Under the pieces are notes generated by a model. That model was not told the origin of the DNA, did not search any database, and saw nothing but the letters and a program-made list of their open reading frames with translations. Below are positions 34,332 through 43,359 of a stretch of 61,661 bases of DNA, in pieces. Each line of letters starts with the position of its first letter. The stretch's first letter is position 1. This DNA is from Akkermansia sp. (lineage in GTDB: Bacteria > Verrucomicrobiota > Verrucomicrobiia > Verrucomicrobiales > Akkermansiaceae), in NCBI GenBank assembly GCA_017399165.1, contig JAFQEF010000080.1, positions 1-61,661 on the forward strand, in the 5' to 3' direction. Both the position numbers and the translations under genes were made by a program.

Positions 34332-35222
34332 ATGAATACAGAAAACAACACCCCCGCCGAGCTCGAGAAAATGCAGATACGCCTCAGCAGCAAGCTGCAC
34401 ATGCCCATTATTCTGTGCCCCAAGGATGAGCCACCACACAAAGGCGAGCTCAAACACATGAGCATTTACGAGCTAAGGGAATTTTTCAAACATGTGCGTT
34501 CCTTCTTCGATTTTTACGTACAAGATGCAGAAAACGGCGCCCCCGTGCGCGTTCTCTCCTGCTACTACGAGGCCCCCAACCCCGAGAAAGAAACATACTA
34601 CCTCCCCGTGCGCATGCAGCACGGCGAGCCGGCCCCCCACGTGGAGACAGATTCCCCCGTGGCACAATATGTGTTGCACGCAGACACTCTCATCCAACAC
34701 CCGCACCGCGAAGAATGGCTACCGGTTTCCGCCATTACGGAGGAATCCCCCATCCCCTTCGGCGCAGGGCAACTCGTCATGCAAAAAAGCCCGGCCTGCA
34801 CGCAAAAATTCCGCCAACCGCTGTGGAGATTCCCCCGCATACCACTCCCGTACACATGCCTGCTCACCTTCGAGCGCCACTGCACCCTACACCTCATCGT
34901 AGCATCCGGGCAAGCGGAAGAATACTCCCTGCTGTTACGCGGGCAAAATGATCCCGCGCCGCAGCACGCCCCCGCACCGCAAGGAAAAACCCTGCATCAA
35001 AAAACGAAACGCCTCAAGAAAAAACACAAAGCCCTGCCACATCTGCCGCTACAACGCAGAGAAATCACCCCAAGCCCCCCCATGACTTGGGAAGAAAAGC
35101 AAGAGTACCTGTATGAGCTGTTTCTAACCGGAGATTCTCCGGCCTGCCTATTCGACGACTACTTGGACGCTCACTTGTGCCCCACATTAGCAAAACTCGT
35201 TAACTACCCCACCCAACACTAA
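34332..35222 (+). CDS. Unknown protein, second of a paralogous trio
   Basis: A 296-residue cytoplasmic protein, similar in its first half to the preceding gene through the shared (V)xDAExGxPVRVL block near residue 60 and a following YYLPVRM resembling AYIPTVY. The second half has a Lys-rich stretch (KTKRLKKKHKA) and a C-terminal segment with SPACLFDDYLDAHL. No catalytic motif is visible. It starts 21 nt after the previous gene and ends 2 nt before the next, consistent with one operon. Confidence 0.6.
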   Translation: MNTENNTPAELEKMQIRLSSKLHMPIILCPKDEPPHKGELKHMSIYELREFFKHVRSFFDFYVQDAENGAPVRVLSCYYEAPNPEKETYYLPVRMQHGEPAPHVETDSPVAQYVLHADTLIQHPHREEWLPVSAITEESPIPFGAGQLVMQKSPACTQKFRQPLWRFPRIPLPYTCLLTFERHCTLHLIVASGQAEEYSLLLRGQNDPAPQHAPAPQGKTLHQKTKRLKKKHKALPHLPLQRREITPSPPMTWEEKQEYLYELFLTGDSPACLFDDYLDAHLCPTLAKLVNYPTQH

Positions 35223-35224
35223 CC

Positions 35225-35785
35225 ATGACCACAGAAAACCAACAAGAATACCAAGGCTACCGCATGCTGACGGTCATCATGCCGCTCAACTTGCACCGCA
35301 ACCCGCAGGGGCGCCAGCGCAACATGAAGCTGCACCACCTGCTGCGCCTGCGCTCATACCAACTGCGCTGCTACTACTACCTCATGGCTCCGCACAGCGG
35401 TGTAGCCTTGCGGCATGGGGCACTGTGTTTCAGGTTCAAGCGCCAGTTTAAAATAGAAGCCCTGCTCGAGCAAGAATGGCTTAATTGGTTAACAGAATCC
35501 TTGCTAGCAGAAGCGCTCTGCCCCTGTATCTTCGTGTACGATGACAGCGGCGTGGGCAACGCCACGCACCTCGCCACCATCCCCATCACCGCCAACGCCC
35601 CCCTGCCCACGGCCCCCACCCTCCTCTCAAGTGAGCTGGGGGTCGGTAAAAATATGGATCCCGCCCACGTGCCCGTCTTTGCCTTCCAAAGGCTGATAAT
35701 ACCGGCAAATACACCCGTACAAGATATCCACCCCACTCCGGAAAGCTACAACAGTTGGTTCAACGTCAACGTGGATTTTACGTAA
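35225..35785 (+). CDS. Unknown protein, third of a paralogous trio
   Basis: A 186-residue protein. The segment ALCPCIFVYDDSGVGNATHLATIP near residue 95 is laid out like the conserved DAExGxPVR block of the two upstream genes, suggesting a shortened relative. The N-terminal part is basic with YQLRCYYYLM. No known domain, signal peptide or membrane helix is seen. A P1 palindrome follows 20 bp after the stop codon and the mcrB promoter comes next. Confidence 0.55.
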   Translation: MTTENQQEYQGYRMLTVIMPLNLHRNPQGRQRNMKLHHLLRLRSYQLRCYYYLMAPHSGVALRHGALCFRFKRQFKIEALLEQEWLNWLTESLLAEALCPCIFVYDDSGVGNATHLATIPITANAPLPTAPTLLSSELGVGKNMDPAHVPVFAFQRLIIPANTPVQDIHPTPESYNSWFNVNVDFT

Positions 35786-35805
35786 CTACCCAAAAATCCC
35801 CCCCC

Positions 35806-35836
35806 TGCAAATCGGGAATCCAATTCCCGATTTGCA
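35806..35836. repeat. Palindrome P1, copy 3
   Basis: Perfect 14-bp arms TGCAAATCGGGAAT (35806-35819) and ATTCCCGATTTGCA (35823-35836), loop CCA. It lies between the unknown trio and mcrB, 36 bp before the mcrB -35 box. Confidence 0.92.
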
Positions 35837-35872
35837 CTGCGATAATCATTCTCATCGATAGCAAAATAGAAA

Positions 35873-35901
35873 TTGACTTGACCCAAGATTCGTGTTAGTA
35901 T
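35873..35901 (+). promoter_or_regulatory. Promoter of mcrBC
   Basis: TTGACT (35873-35878), 17-bp spacer, TAGTAT (35896-35901), with the ATG 20 bp downstream of the -10 box. Confidence 0.6.
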
Positions 35902-35920
35902 CGCTCTAAGTTAAAACACT

Positions 35921-38218
35921 ATGATAACATACAACCTACCTGACTATATACAAACACCTCCTGATAAATACGTTGAAACCATCAACATAAAACAGGGACT
36001 CTCTATACCACGAATAACAATCAAAAAAGGTAGCCATCAAAATATCGGACAAGTCACCATCATCGAAAAGTATGGTGAACCATTACGAAAACAGCTAATC
36101 GAGATGGGCATCCCAAAGGAATGCCTATTTTACGCAAAACTACATAATCAAAGTAATGAAGATCCAATACTGAATATTTTTTTGCACAATGGAAGTCCAT
36201 GCAGCTTAACAAACAGTATCGAAATAGTGTGCAAAGGGAACGGAGAATTTACACCCCGTCTAAAATGGTGGAACACAAAAGATACTTATGATACGCTGAA
36301 AAATTATCAATTTACGCTTAATGCGCTAAAAGAAGTACTACTTCCAGATGATTCTGCTTGGATTTTAAAAGACAATGCCTATCACACGGAAGAATACACG
36401 CGATTTCGCCACATCAACAGAGAAATCACATTAAGATATACAAATCGCCCGGCAGAAGACATTTTCCGATTCTATCAGGCCATTTGCTATTCGAACGCTT
36501 ATCCTTCAGGCAAGGAAGATAACGAAAAAAAATACGCAGTCTACTCGCCACAAAAAGACGTTTTCGATATCTGGTATGCAAAAACACAAAACAACTTGAA
36601 TGAGGCATATAAATTTCTAACAGAATTAACCTCAATCGGCGACAAACAAAATGAGCTTTCCCTCCCGCCTGCATCGTATGAGGGAAAAGACGCTTGTTAC
36701 AAAAATCTGTTAACGCGATATAATGAAATATACAAGGTATGTGAAAAAGCGGATACGCAAAACGGGAACGCCTCGTATAGGGAATTGCTTTTCGCTCGTT
36801 TATTATCTGATGGTATATTTTACAGAGGAAATGAAGCTATTGTTTTCGACATTATAAGAGCACTGTTTCCCGGAAACAACTTCATCCCTGACTCAGCATC
36901 ACAAGGCCATACTTTTTTACAAACATTGCTCACAAAATCGAGCTATGGTTCATGTTCCATCTTATCGACAGAACCTATACCCATTCCCGGGAAGAGTGGA
37001 TTTCGCACATATGCAACCCCATACAAAATAGTGGGCAATGAATATTATATTTCTTCCCAGTGGGGATGGGATACCCAAGCGTTAAAAGCAAGCAAAGTCA
37101 TTAGAAATTTATGGGAGCATTCGTACGTTACGGAAGAAGTAAAGCAACGCCTGATACAATTATACGAAGAATGGGCGCAAAAAGATAAAAAGAAAGCAAA
37201 ATCAGATATGGACACAGAAAACAACACTGAGACAGAGCAAGATTCCTCAAATAACTTTTCCAACACTCGTAACCTCATCTACTTTGGTGCCCCCGGCACA
37301 GGCAAAAGCTATTTACTCAACGAAAAAGCCAAAGGTTTCGAAAGTTCGCAAAGTGGAACGACAGTTACAGAATGCGGTCTTACAGAATATGTGGAGCGTG
37401 TCACATTCCACACAGAATACACCTACTTTGACTTTGTGGGCAGTTATAAGCCAATGATGGAGGGGCAAAACATCAAATACGCCTTCGAGCCCGGTCCCTT
37501 TGCACGCGTTTTGAAAAAAGCTCTTTCCAATCCGGGAAAGGACTATTTACTCATCATTGAAGAAATCAACCGCGCCCGTGTAGCTGCCGTCTTCGGCGAC
37601 ATGTTCCAACTGCTGGATCGCAATAAAAACGGGCAAAGTGAATACTTTATTACCCCTGCCAAAGATTTGTTGGCCTACCTCACCACAGAAGAAAAAGATG
37701 AAGCAAGCAACATTATTCAGCAACGCGCAGAATTAGAGGGTGGCAAGCTGAGGCTGCCGGCCAACATGTACATCTGGGCAACCATGAACAGCGCAGACCA
37801 AGGTGTTTTCCCCATGGATACCGCATTCAAACGCCGTTGGAGCTTCAAATATGTCGGCATTGATGAATCTGAAAAGAACATCAGAGGTAATTGCGCCGAA
37901 GAATGGAAGACGCTACGCAAGCGCATCAACCAGCTCTTGCAAGAAGCGGGGATAAACGAAGATAAGCAATTGGGCCCCTTCTTCCTCAAAGAAACAGAGC
38001 TCGAAGACACGGCAACATTCAAAGAAGCGTTCTCAGAAAAAGTTATCATGTACCTGTTTGAGGATGCAGCCCGTCACCACCGTAGCCATATTTTCAAATC
38101 CGCCAACCTGCGGTATTCAGCCTTAACCGATGAGTTTAACGGTACCCCGGACTCCATCTTTAACACCCCTAAACAGCAAGATTCAAACACCCAAAAATCG
38201 GGCGGCGGAAATACTTAA
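35921..38218 (+). CDS. mcrB: McrB-type AAA+ GTPase of a modification-dependent restriction system
   Basis: 765 residues. The C-terminal part is an McrB-type AAA+ motor: Walker A FGAPGTGKSYLL near residue 455, Walker B LLIIEEINRARVAAVFGDMFQLLDR, the sensor TMNSADQGVFPMD and the Arg finger in AFKRRW. The 440-residue N-terminal half, of lower GC, has no recognised DNA-reader domain and probably decides which modified or foreign DNA is seen. With McrC it would translocate on and cut DNA carrying particular modifications. The next gene, mcrC, begins 12 nt after the stop. Confidence 0.9.
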   Translation: MITYNLPDYIQTPPDKYVETINIKQGLSIPRITIKKGSHQNIGQVTIIEKYGEPLRKQLIEMGIPKECLFYAKLHNQSNEDPILNIFLHNGSPCSLTNSIEIVCKGNGEFTPRLKWWNTKDTYDTLKNYQFTLNALKEVLLPDDSAWILKDNAYHTEEYTRFRHINREITLRYTNRPAEDIFRFYQAICYSNAYPSGKEDNEKKYAVYSPQKDVFDIWYAKTQNNLNEAYKFLTELTSIGDKQNELSLPPASYEGKDACYKNLLTRYNEIYKVCEKADTQNGNASYRELLFARLLSDGIFYRGNEAIVFDIIRALFPGNNFIPDSASQGHTFLQTLLTKSSYGSCSILSTEPIPIPGKSGFRTYATPYKIVGNEYYISSQWGWDTQALKASKVIRNLWEHSYVTEEVKQRLIQLYEEWAQKDKKKAKSDMDTENNTETEQDSSNNFSNTRNLIYFGAPGTGKSYLLNEKAKGFESSQSGTTVTECGLTEYVERVTFHTEYTYFDFVGSYKPMMEGQNIKYAFEPGPFARVLKKALSNPGKDYLLIIEEINRARVAAVFGDMFQLLDRNKNGQSEYFITPAKDLLAYLTTEEKDEASNIIQQRAELEGGKLRLPANMYIWATMNSADQGVFPMDTAFKRRWSFKYVGIDESEKNIRGNCAEEWKTLRKRINQLLQEAGINEDKQLGPFFLKETELEDTATFKEAFSEKVIMYLFEDAARHHRSHIFKSANLRYSALTDEFNGTPDSIFNTPKQQDSNTQKSGGGNT

Positions 38219-38230
38219 CCACACCGGCAC

Positions 38231-39712
38231 ATGAGCACACCGGACATCAAGCTGGTGAGGGAACGAGAGCCCTACACTCGCGACGACCTATTGCGCATCT
38301 TTGGGGTGATCAATCACGAAAACCCAGATGCACAATGGGCAAAACTGGAGCGACGGCTGGAGCTGCATAAAATGCTCCGCCGCCGCAGCACCTACACCAA
38401 TGCAGAAGAGCTGAAAAGCTCCGAATTCGCGGAACATGAAACAGACTCGCGAGAATACTCCCTGAGTTTTGTAGGCGTGTATGCCTGGAAAAACAGGCTG
38501 GTTTACGCCTTACCCAAATACACAAGAAAACTCTGTGACCGAGGATACCTCAAGCTTCATGATATGGACGAACATCCGGAGGCGGGACAACACCTCGCCA
38601 CCGTCATGCAAGTACTGCGCCGTTACAATAACAAGCGCGTAAAAGAAAGCCTGAGCACCTCTTCAGATTCTACCAAGGACGGCTACTTGGCACTGCTGGT
38701 CTATATCGTAACAGATTACGCCCACCACGGCCTGTACCGAGACGACCGGCAAGAGGAGCAAATGAATGGCAGAGGGCGCATTCTGTGGAACAAAACCATA
38801 CAAAGCACCTATCCTTTCATTCAGGACAAGCGCCCCTACTACATGGATTTAGTAGTACGCCATACCGTAGACGACCACGACAACTTTTTTACCCGCCTAC
38901 ACCTCAGCATCGTCAACAAATGCTATGAAAAACTGGAAAAGCTTGGTCTTATCCAACTGCTTTCCCTGCCCCAAATAACGGAAGACACAGCACCGGATGA
39001 TGACTTGGGGGATGACCATTACCTCAAGCACCGCATTCTCAGCGAAATGGGGTGTCAGTTCGACTCTCGCCGCCGCCACATCCTGCAGCTTATGCTCAAA
39101 TATGTTGAAAAAGAGGCAGAGAGAGACATCGACCACCCGGATGAAATGGTGTTCGGCAGCACCGCATTCCACGCCGTGTGGGAGGAAGTTTGCCGCGAGG
39201 TATTCGGCAAAGATGAGAGAAAGCAACACGAAATAGCGCCACCGCAATGGATATTCAAAGGCAAACCATGGAAAGGTCCCGAAGAATCGTTGGAGCCGGA
39301 CATCATCATCAAACGCCCGAATGCCTATTGGCTTTTTGACGCCAAGTATTACCTTCCCCAAGTAAACGGCAACACCGTCTACGGCCTTCCCGGCGTGGGA
39401 GATGTCACCAAGCAATTCCTATACCAACAAGACCTGCAAGAAAAAAAGGGGGCAGATATCCGCCCCATCCACAACGCCTTCCTCATGCCCCTGCCCGATG
39501 GCGAGCTCGCTCAATCCGCCACCGCCCCCATCTCCTTCTACGCCCGCGTCAGCATGCCGCTTTTCGGACAGCGCAAATACATCTACACCTTCCGCATCCA
39601 CCCGCAAACGCTCTACTCCGCCTACCTTTCAGCCAAAGAACGAACAGCCTTACAGAGCCAAATGGAGGAAGGTATAAAACAAGCAACATCTACCACCAAG
39701 CAATCTTCATAA
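38231..39712 (+). CDS. mcrC: McrC-type nuclease subunit
   Basis: 493 residues. The N-terminal part matches McrC-type beta-rich domains (FVGVYAWKNRLVYALPKYT). The C-terminal part has a PD-(D/E)XK nuclease motif, SLEPDIIIKRP then YWLFDAKYYLP, with the catalytic Asp, Asp and Lys. McrC docks on the McrB hexamer, stimulates its GTPase and cuts DNA. GC content is higher than in the mcrB N-terminal half, suggesting that the specificity part was exchanged. It is the last gene of the operon; a degenerate P1 palindrome follows. Confidence 0.88.
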   Translation: MSTPDIKLVREREPYTRDDLLRIFGVINHENPDAQWAKLERRLELHKMLRRRSTYTNAEELKSSEFAEHETDSREYSLSFVGVYAWKNRLVYALPKYTRKLCDRGYLKLHDMDEHPEAGQHLATVMQVLRRYNNKRVKESLSTSSDSTKDGYLALLVYIVTDYAHHGLYRDDRQEEQMNGRGRILWNKTIQSTYPFIQDKRPYYMDLVVRHTVDDHDNFFTRLHLSIVNKCYEKLEKLGLIQLLSLPQITEDTAPDDDLGDDHYLKHRILSEMGCQFDSRRRHILQLMLKYVEKEAERDIDHPDEMVFGSTAFHAVWEEVCREVFGKDERKQHEIAPPQWIFKGKPWKGPEESLEPDIIIKRPNAYWLFDAKYYLPQVNGNTVYGLPGVGDVTKQFLYQQDLQEKKGADIRPIHNAFLMPLPDGELAQSATAPISFYARVSMPLFGQRKYIYTFRIHPQTLYSAYLSAKERTALQSQMEEGIKQATSTTKQSS

Positions 39713-39773
39713 CCGAAAACAACCCGCCAGCCAGGGCTTGTAGAGCCCGGCAAATCCCTCGTTATCAAACAAT

Positions 39774-39810
39774 AGGTTATGCAAATCACCAATCGCGATT
39801 TACATAACCT
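39774..39810. repeat. Degenerate P1-like palindrome after mcrC
   Basis: Arms AGGTTATGCAAATC (39774-39787) and GATTTACATAACCT (39797-39810), one mismatch, 9-nt loop, followed by TTTTT. It keeps the ATGCAAATC outer arm of P1 but lost the GGGAAT inner part. It may also terminate mcrBC transcription. Confidence 0.7.
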
Positions 39811-39900
39811 TTTTTAACGTATTTTCTGCGGTTCAATTAAAGCACCTTACGCCACAAGGATAAGGAACATCAGGAAAAAGAAAAAATGCACCGGCCCCCC

Positions 39901-39929
39901 TTGCAGAATCCACCTTGGTATGATAAAGT
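39901..39929 (+). promoter_or_regulatory. Promoter of the AddB-like gene
   Basis: TTGCAG (39901-39906), 17-bp spacer, TAAAGT (39924-39929), 10 nt before ATG 39940. It excludes the upstream in-frame ATG at 39886. Confidence 0.45.
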
Positions 39930-39939
39930 AACAGCATAC

Positions 39940-42900
39940 ATGAACACCCCCGATTTAAGAACTTTTATCGGCTGGCATAGGCCTGCCATTGAGCTGGTAG
40001 CAGAGAAACTGCTTACGCTGAACGAACACGAGCCGCAGCGTTTTCGACGCGCCACGGTAGTGGTGCCTACCTCCGGTAGTGGCAGACGCCTGCGCGAGTA
40101 TATGGCAGAGCAAGCCGGCAGGCCCATATTGATGCCCAAAATTGTACTGGCAGGGCAGCTGATACCGTGTAAGGGTGAGCATATTGCAACGGAGGAAGAG
40201 ACCTTGGCCGCTTGGTTACAAGTGTTGGGTCTTGACGGTACGGACCCGGTGGCGCAGTACGCCCCGTTGATTCCACGCAGACCGGATAAGCACCGCAAGC
40301 GCTGGGCTGTGGGTGTAGCGCATAAATTGATGGCTCTACGTAACCGCTTGGAGCAGGAGGAAATAACGGTGGATGATGTAACTGAGCAGCTCATTCACCG
40401 CGAGAAGCTCTTGCAGCAGGATATCAGTCGCCGACCAAGCGACGAAGCTGAAGCCCGAACGCTCCGGGCACGCAAAGCCGTACTAGCCAATGAGCATGCA
40501 AGATGGAAAAAGTTGGGCGAGCTTTTCACGAAAGTGGATAGCATTCTGCTTTCTCAAGGCAAAACCCCGGCGCAGCAGGAGAGAGAAAGGCAAATCAACA
40601 TCCCCGACAAACGCAGCACGGACGAACGCCCCGTGAACGACTGCCCCGATTTGTTGATTGTGGCATGCCTGCCCGAGTTTTCCCCTCAATTGAAGCGGTA
40701 TTTGGAGAACCTGCATACACACCGCCGATTTGAGGTGCAGCTGTGGGTGAATGCACCAAATACGGAGCGCACCCATTTCGACAGTATGGGGCATCCTCTT
40801 GAAGCCATTTGGAATAAGAGAGATATTGATATACCACACGGCATGGTATATGCCGATGCAGAAAAAAGCATTCAGGACAATGAGGCCTCTTGCATTCACA
40901 TAGTTGATGGGGTGGCAGATCTGGCCAATGAGGCACTGCGGTTGGCAGGCGGGAGGGCATCTGACGAGGTGGTGATTGCCACCGGCAATGCAGAATATAC
41001 GCCTACTTTGCTGAGCAGGTTCCGCAACCCGAAATGCGGCACGGCGTGGCAGCTTAACGCACCGGAGGGGCGCGCCCTACTCACCACGGACGCCGGGAGA
41101 CTACCGGAACAGCTGGCGGATTATTGCGCCGCCTTGCAGGAGTTTGAGGGAGAGGACACAACGGAAGGCGGCATGAGGGTGCTCAATGCCTTTATCGCCC
41201 TGCTCTGCAACCGTGCTTTACAAAAAGCGCTTAAAGCCCCGGCCGCAGTGCAGGAGAACCTACAGCAACATTTAGAGAGATTACGAGCCCTGCTCATGCC
41301 GGCAAGCGTGCGGCAGTTGTGCGATTACCTCAACCCGGCTGTCGAGTTACCTACGGCAGATTATAGGGAGCTCCAATTCTTTGCCGGCACGCGCAAAGAA
41401 GGCTACTACAAGTATGTGGCAGAAACGGCACTGCCCTTTATCAACGATTGTTGTCGGCTCAATGAGCAGCCTCAAAGGCTGAGGGAATTGCACCTTGCTC
41501 TTAAAGCCAATTATGAGGAGAGCCCGTTGAAAACGGCCATCCGTAAATTGTGCAGCATTATTGATAAAGTGCGAGACGAAAAGTTTGTTGCAAAAATTGC
41601 AGACGCTGCCACCTTGCTGGAGATTTTGCGCTACTATACGCAAGATAAAGGTATTAGCATCCATACAGCGAGCGAACGCACCGATACCGTGGGAGAGGTG
41701 TTGGGCTGGCGAGAGTTGGCCTACACTCGCGAGCAGCGTATCATTATTGCCGCCATGCACGATGGCTGTATTCCTGAGCCGGTGCAGCAGGATGAATTCT
41801 TGCCGGAATCACTATGCAAGGAATTGGGAATCAAAATACGGCACGAGGATTTCCGCATGGCGCGAGATACCTTTTTGCTGACGGCTCTACTACAAAGCCG
41901 TACGGCAGGAGAGGTGCATTTCATCGTCACCCGACAAAACCCTGACGGCACGGGAGTAGCCCCCTCTTCCCTGCTGTTGCGCTGTGCAGAGGAGCTTCCC
42001 TACCGTGCAAGAATCATGTTTGCAGAGAGTCACACCGCCACCACACCTCCCACGGTGGCGCTGTGTCCGTTGCAACAAGCAGCCCCCGGCCCGGAGCAAA
42101 ACGGCAAGATTACCCCCGGCATGATGGAGAGCATCACCCAAATTGCGCCGCACACAAAAAATCCCTTTACCGAGGGGCAGAGAACGTACTCACCCTCTCT
42201 GCTGAGCGGGTTCTTGCAGTGCCCGTTCTCCTTCTGGCTCAATCACCTGTACGGGCTGGATGCCGGTAATGTTTACAACGAGGATAAAAGCGAGCTTGAA
42301 AGCAATGAATACGGCACTATCATACACGCTGTGTTGCAAAAGGTGGTAGAGGCGATTCCATCTCAGGAAAAATTGGAAGCTGCGTTCCCCGAGGCGGAAA
42401 CGAGAGTAGCCCGCATTGAAGCACTGGTACAATACACCCAACAGATTGGGCTGGAAGAATGGAGCCGCGTTTACATGCGCAATGGGGCACGCCAGGCACA
42501 GACCCTGCCCATGGAGGTATTGCTCCGCAATATGGAACAAAGTCTCCATGACTTTGCCGTGCGCCATGTGAATGATTTGGCGGATGGCTGGTGCAACCTC
42601 CGGTGCGAGTATATGCTCACCCCCACCCTCACTCTCAGTAACGGGGAGCAGGTTGCCTTCAAAATGATTGCAGACCGCATTGACCGCCACATAGACGGCC
42701 GCTGGCGTATTATTGATTACAAAACATCATCCCAAGACAAAAAGCCCTTTAAACAGCACTTCGAGGAACTGGAAGATGGCGAAGATTCTGCATTCTACCG
42801 TTTCATGAATGCAGCAGGTTATCAATATCCCCTAGTCACAACAGAATTCGAACACAAAGAAGAAACCAAGAAAAAATTTTATCGGTGGAAAGACGTGCAG

Positions 42901-43335
42901 TTAATGCTATATGCCTACGGATTACGCCAACTTAACGCAAAAGACATTCACCCGAGCTGCGCAGAGGAATCACTGAAGGATGTGATGCCGGAACTTTTCT
43001 ACTACAACTTGCATATTAAAACCTTGCGTATGCAATGCTATCCCCTTGTTAATGAGAAAGGGCTCTGCCCCGTACCGGGTAAAGGAAAAGCCACAGGCTA
43101 TTTCTGCCACACCCCGGAAAGCTTGCTGAAAAACGCCATGCAAACGGTAGACTCCGCCATACGCATGATACGAGACGGCGTGTGTCTATTCTCAGCCGAA
43201 GCACTTAAGCTTAAAAACAGACCATTCTCTAAACTAACAGGAGATAACAAGAGCAAGAATGCACCGCGGTTCGGGGCAATATCCCCCAAGTGCGACCCGC
43301 GCTCCCTGTTCAACCTCCCCGAGCTCAACATTTGA
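39940..43335 (+). CDS. AddB/RexB-like nuclease subunit of a recombination complex
   Basis: About 1131 residues. The N-terminal region has an inactive helicase-like fold (VVVPTSGSGRRLREYM), middle blocks HTASERTDTVGEVLGWREL and IIIAAMHDGCIPEPV fit AddB, and the C-terminal PD-(D/E)XK nuclease has YSPSLLSGFLQCPFSFWL, ADRIDRHIDGRWRIIDYKTS. The Cys of CPF is present, but I do not see the three C-terminal Cys that complete the AddB iron-sulphur cluster. Together with the next gene it should resect double-strand breaks and degrade foreign DNA. Only 24 nt separate the two. Confidence 0.8.
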   Translation: MNTPDLRTFIGWHRPAIELVAEKLLTLNEHEPQRFRRATVVVPTSGSGRRLREYMAEQAGRPILMPKIVLAGQLIPCKGEHIATEEETLAAWLQVLGLDGTDPVAQYAPLIPRRPDKHRKRWAVGVAHKLMALRNRLEQEEITVDDVTEQLIHREKLLQQDISRRPSDEAEARTLRARKAVLANEHARWKKLGELFTKVDSILLSQGKTPAQQERERQINIPDKRSTDERPVNDCPDLLIVACLPEFSPQLKRYLENLHTHRRFEVQLWVNAPNTERTHFDSMGHPLEAIWNKRDIDIPHGMVYADAEKSIQDNEASCIHIVDGVADLANEALRLAGGRASDEVVIATGNAEYTPTLLSRFRNPKCGTAWQLNAPEGRALLTTDAGRLPEQLADYCAALQEFEGEDTTEGGMRVLNAFIALLCNRALQKALKAPAAVQENLQQHLERLRALLMPASVRQLCDYLNPAVELPTADYRELQFFAGTRKEGYYKYVAETALPFINDCCRLNEQPQRLRELHLALKANYEESPLKTAIRKLCSIIDKVRDEKFVAKIADAATLLEILRYYTQDKGISIHTASERTDTVGEVLGWRELAYTREQRIIIAAMHDGCIPEPVQQDEFLPESLCKELGIKIRHEDFRMARDTFLLTALLQSRTAGEVHFIVTRQNPDGTGVAPSSLLLRCAEELPYRARIMFAESHTATTPPTVALCPLQQAAPGPEQNGKITPGMMESITQIAPHTKNPFTEGQRTYSPSLLSGFLQCPFSFWLNHLYGLDAGNVYNEDKSELESNEYGTIIHAVLQKVVEAIPSQEKLEAAFPEAETRVARIEALVQYTQQIGLEEWSRVYMRNGARQAQTLPMEVLLRNMEQSLHDFAVRHVNDLADGWCNLRCEYMLTPTLTLSNGEQVAFKMIADRIDRHIDGRWRIIDYKTSSQDKKPFKQHFEELEDGEDSAFYRFMNAAGYQYPLVTTEFEHKEETKKKFYRWKDVQLMLYAYGLRQLNAKDIHPSCAEESLKDVMPELFYYNLHIKTLRMQCYPLVNEKGLCPVPGKGKATGYFCHTPESLLKNAMQTVDSAIRMIRDGVCLFSAEALKLKNRPFSKLTGDNKSKNAPRFGAISPKCDPRSLFNLPELNI

Positions 43336-43359
43336 CCCCCTACCCCACTTTATTTACTT

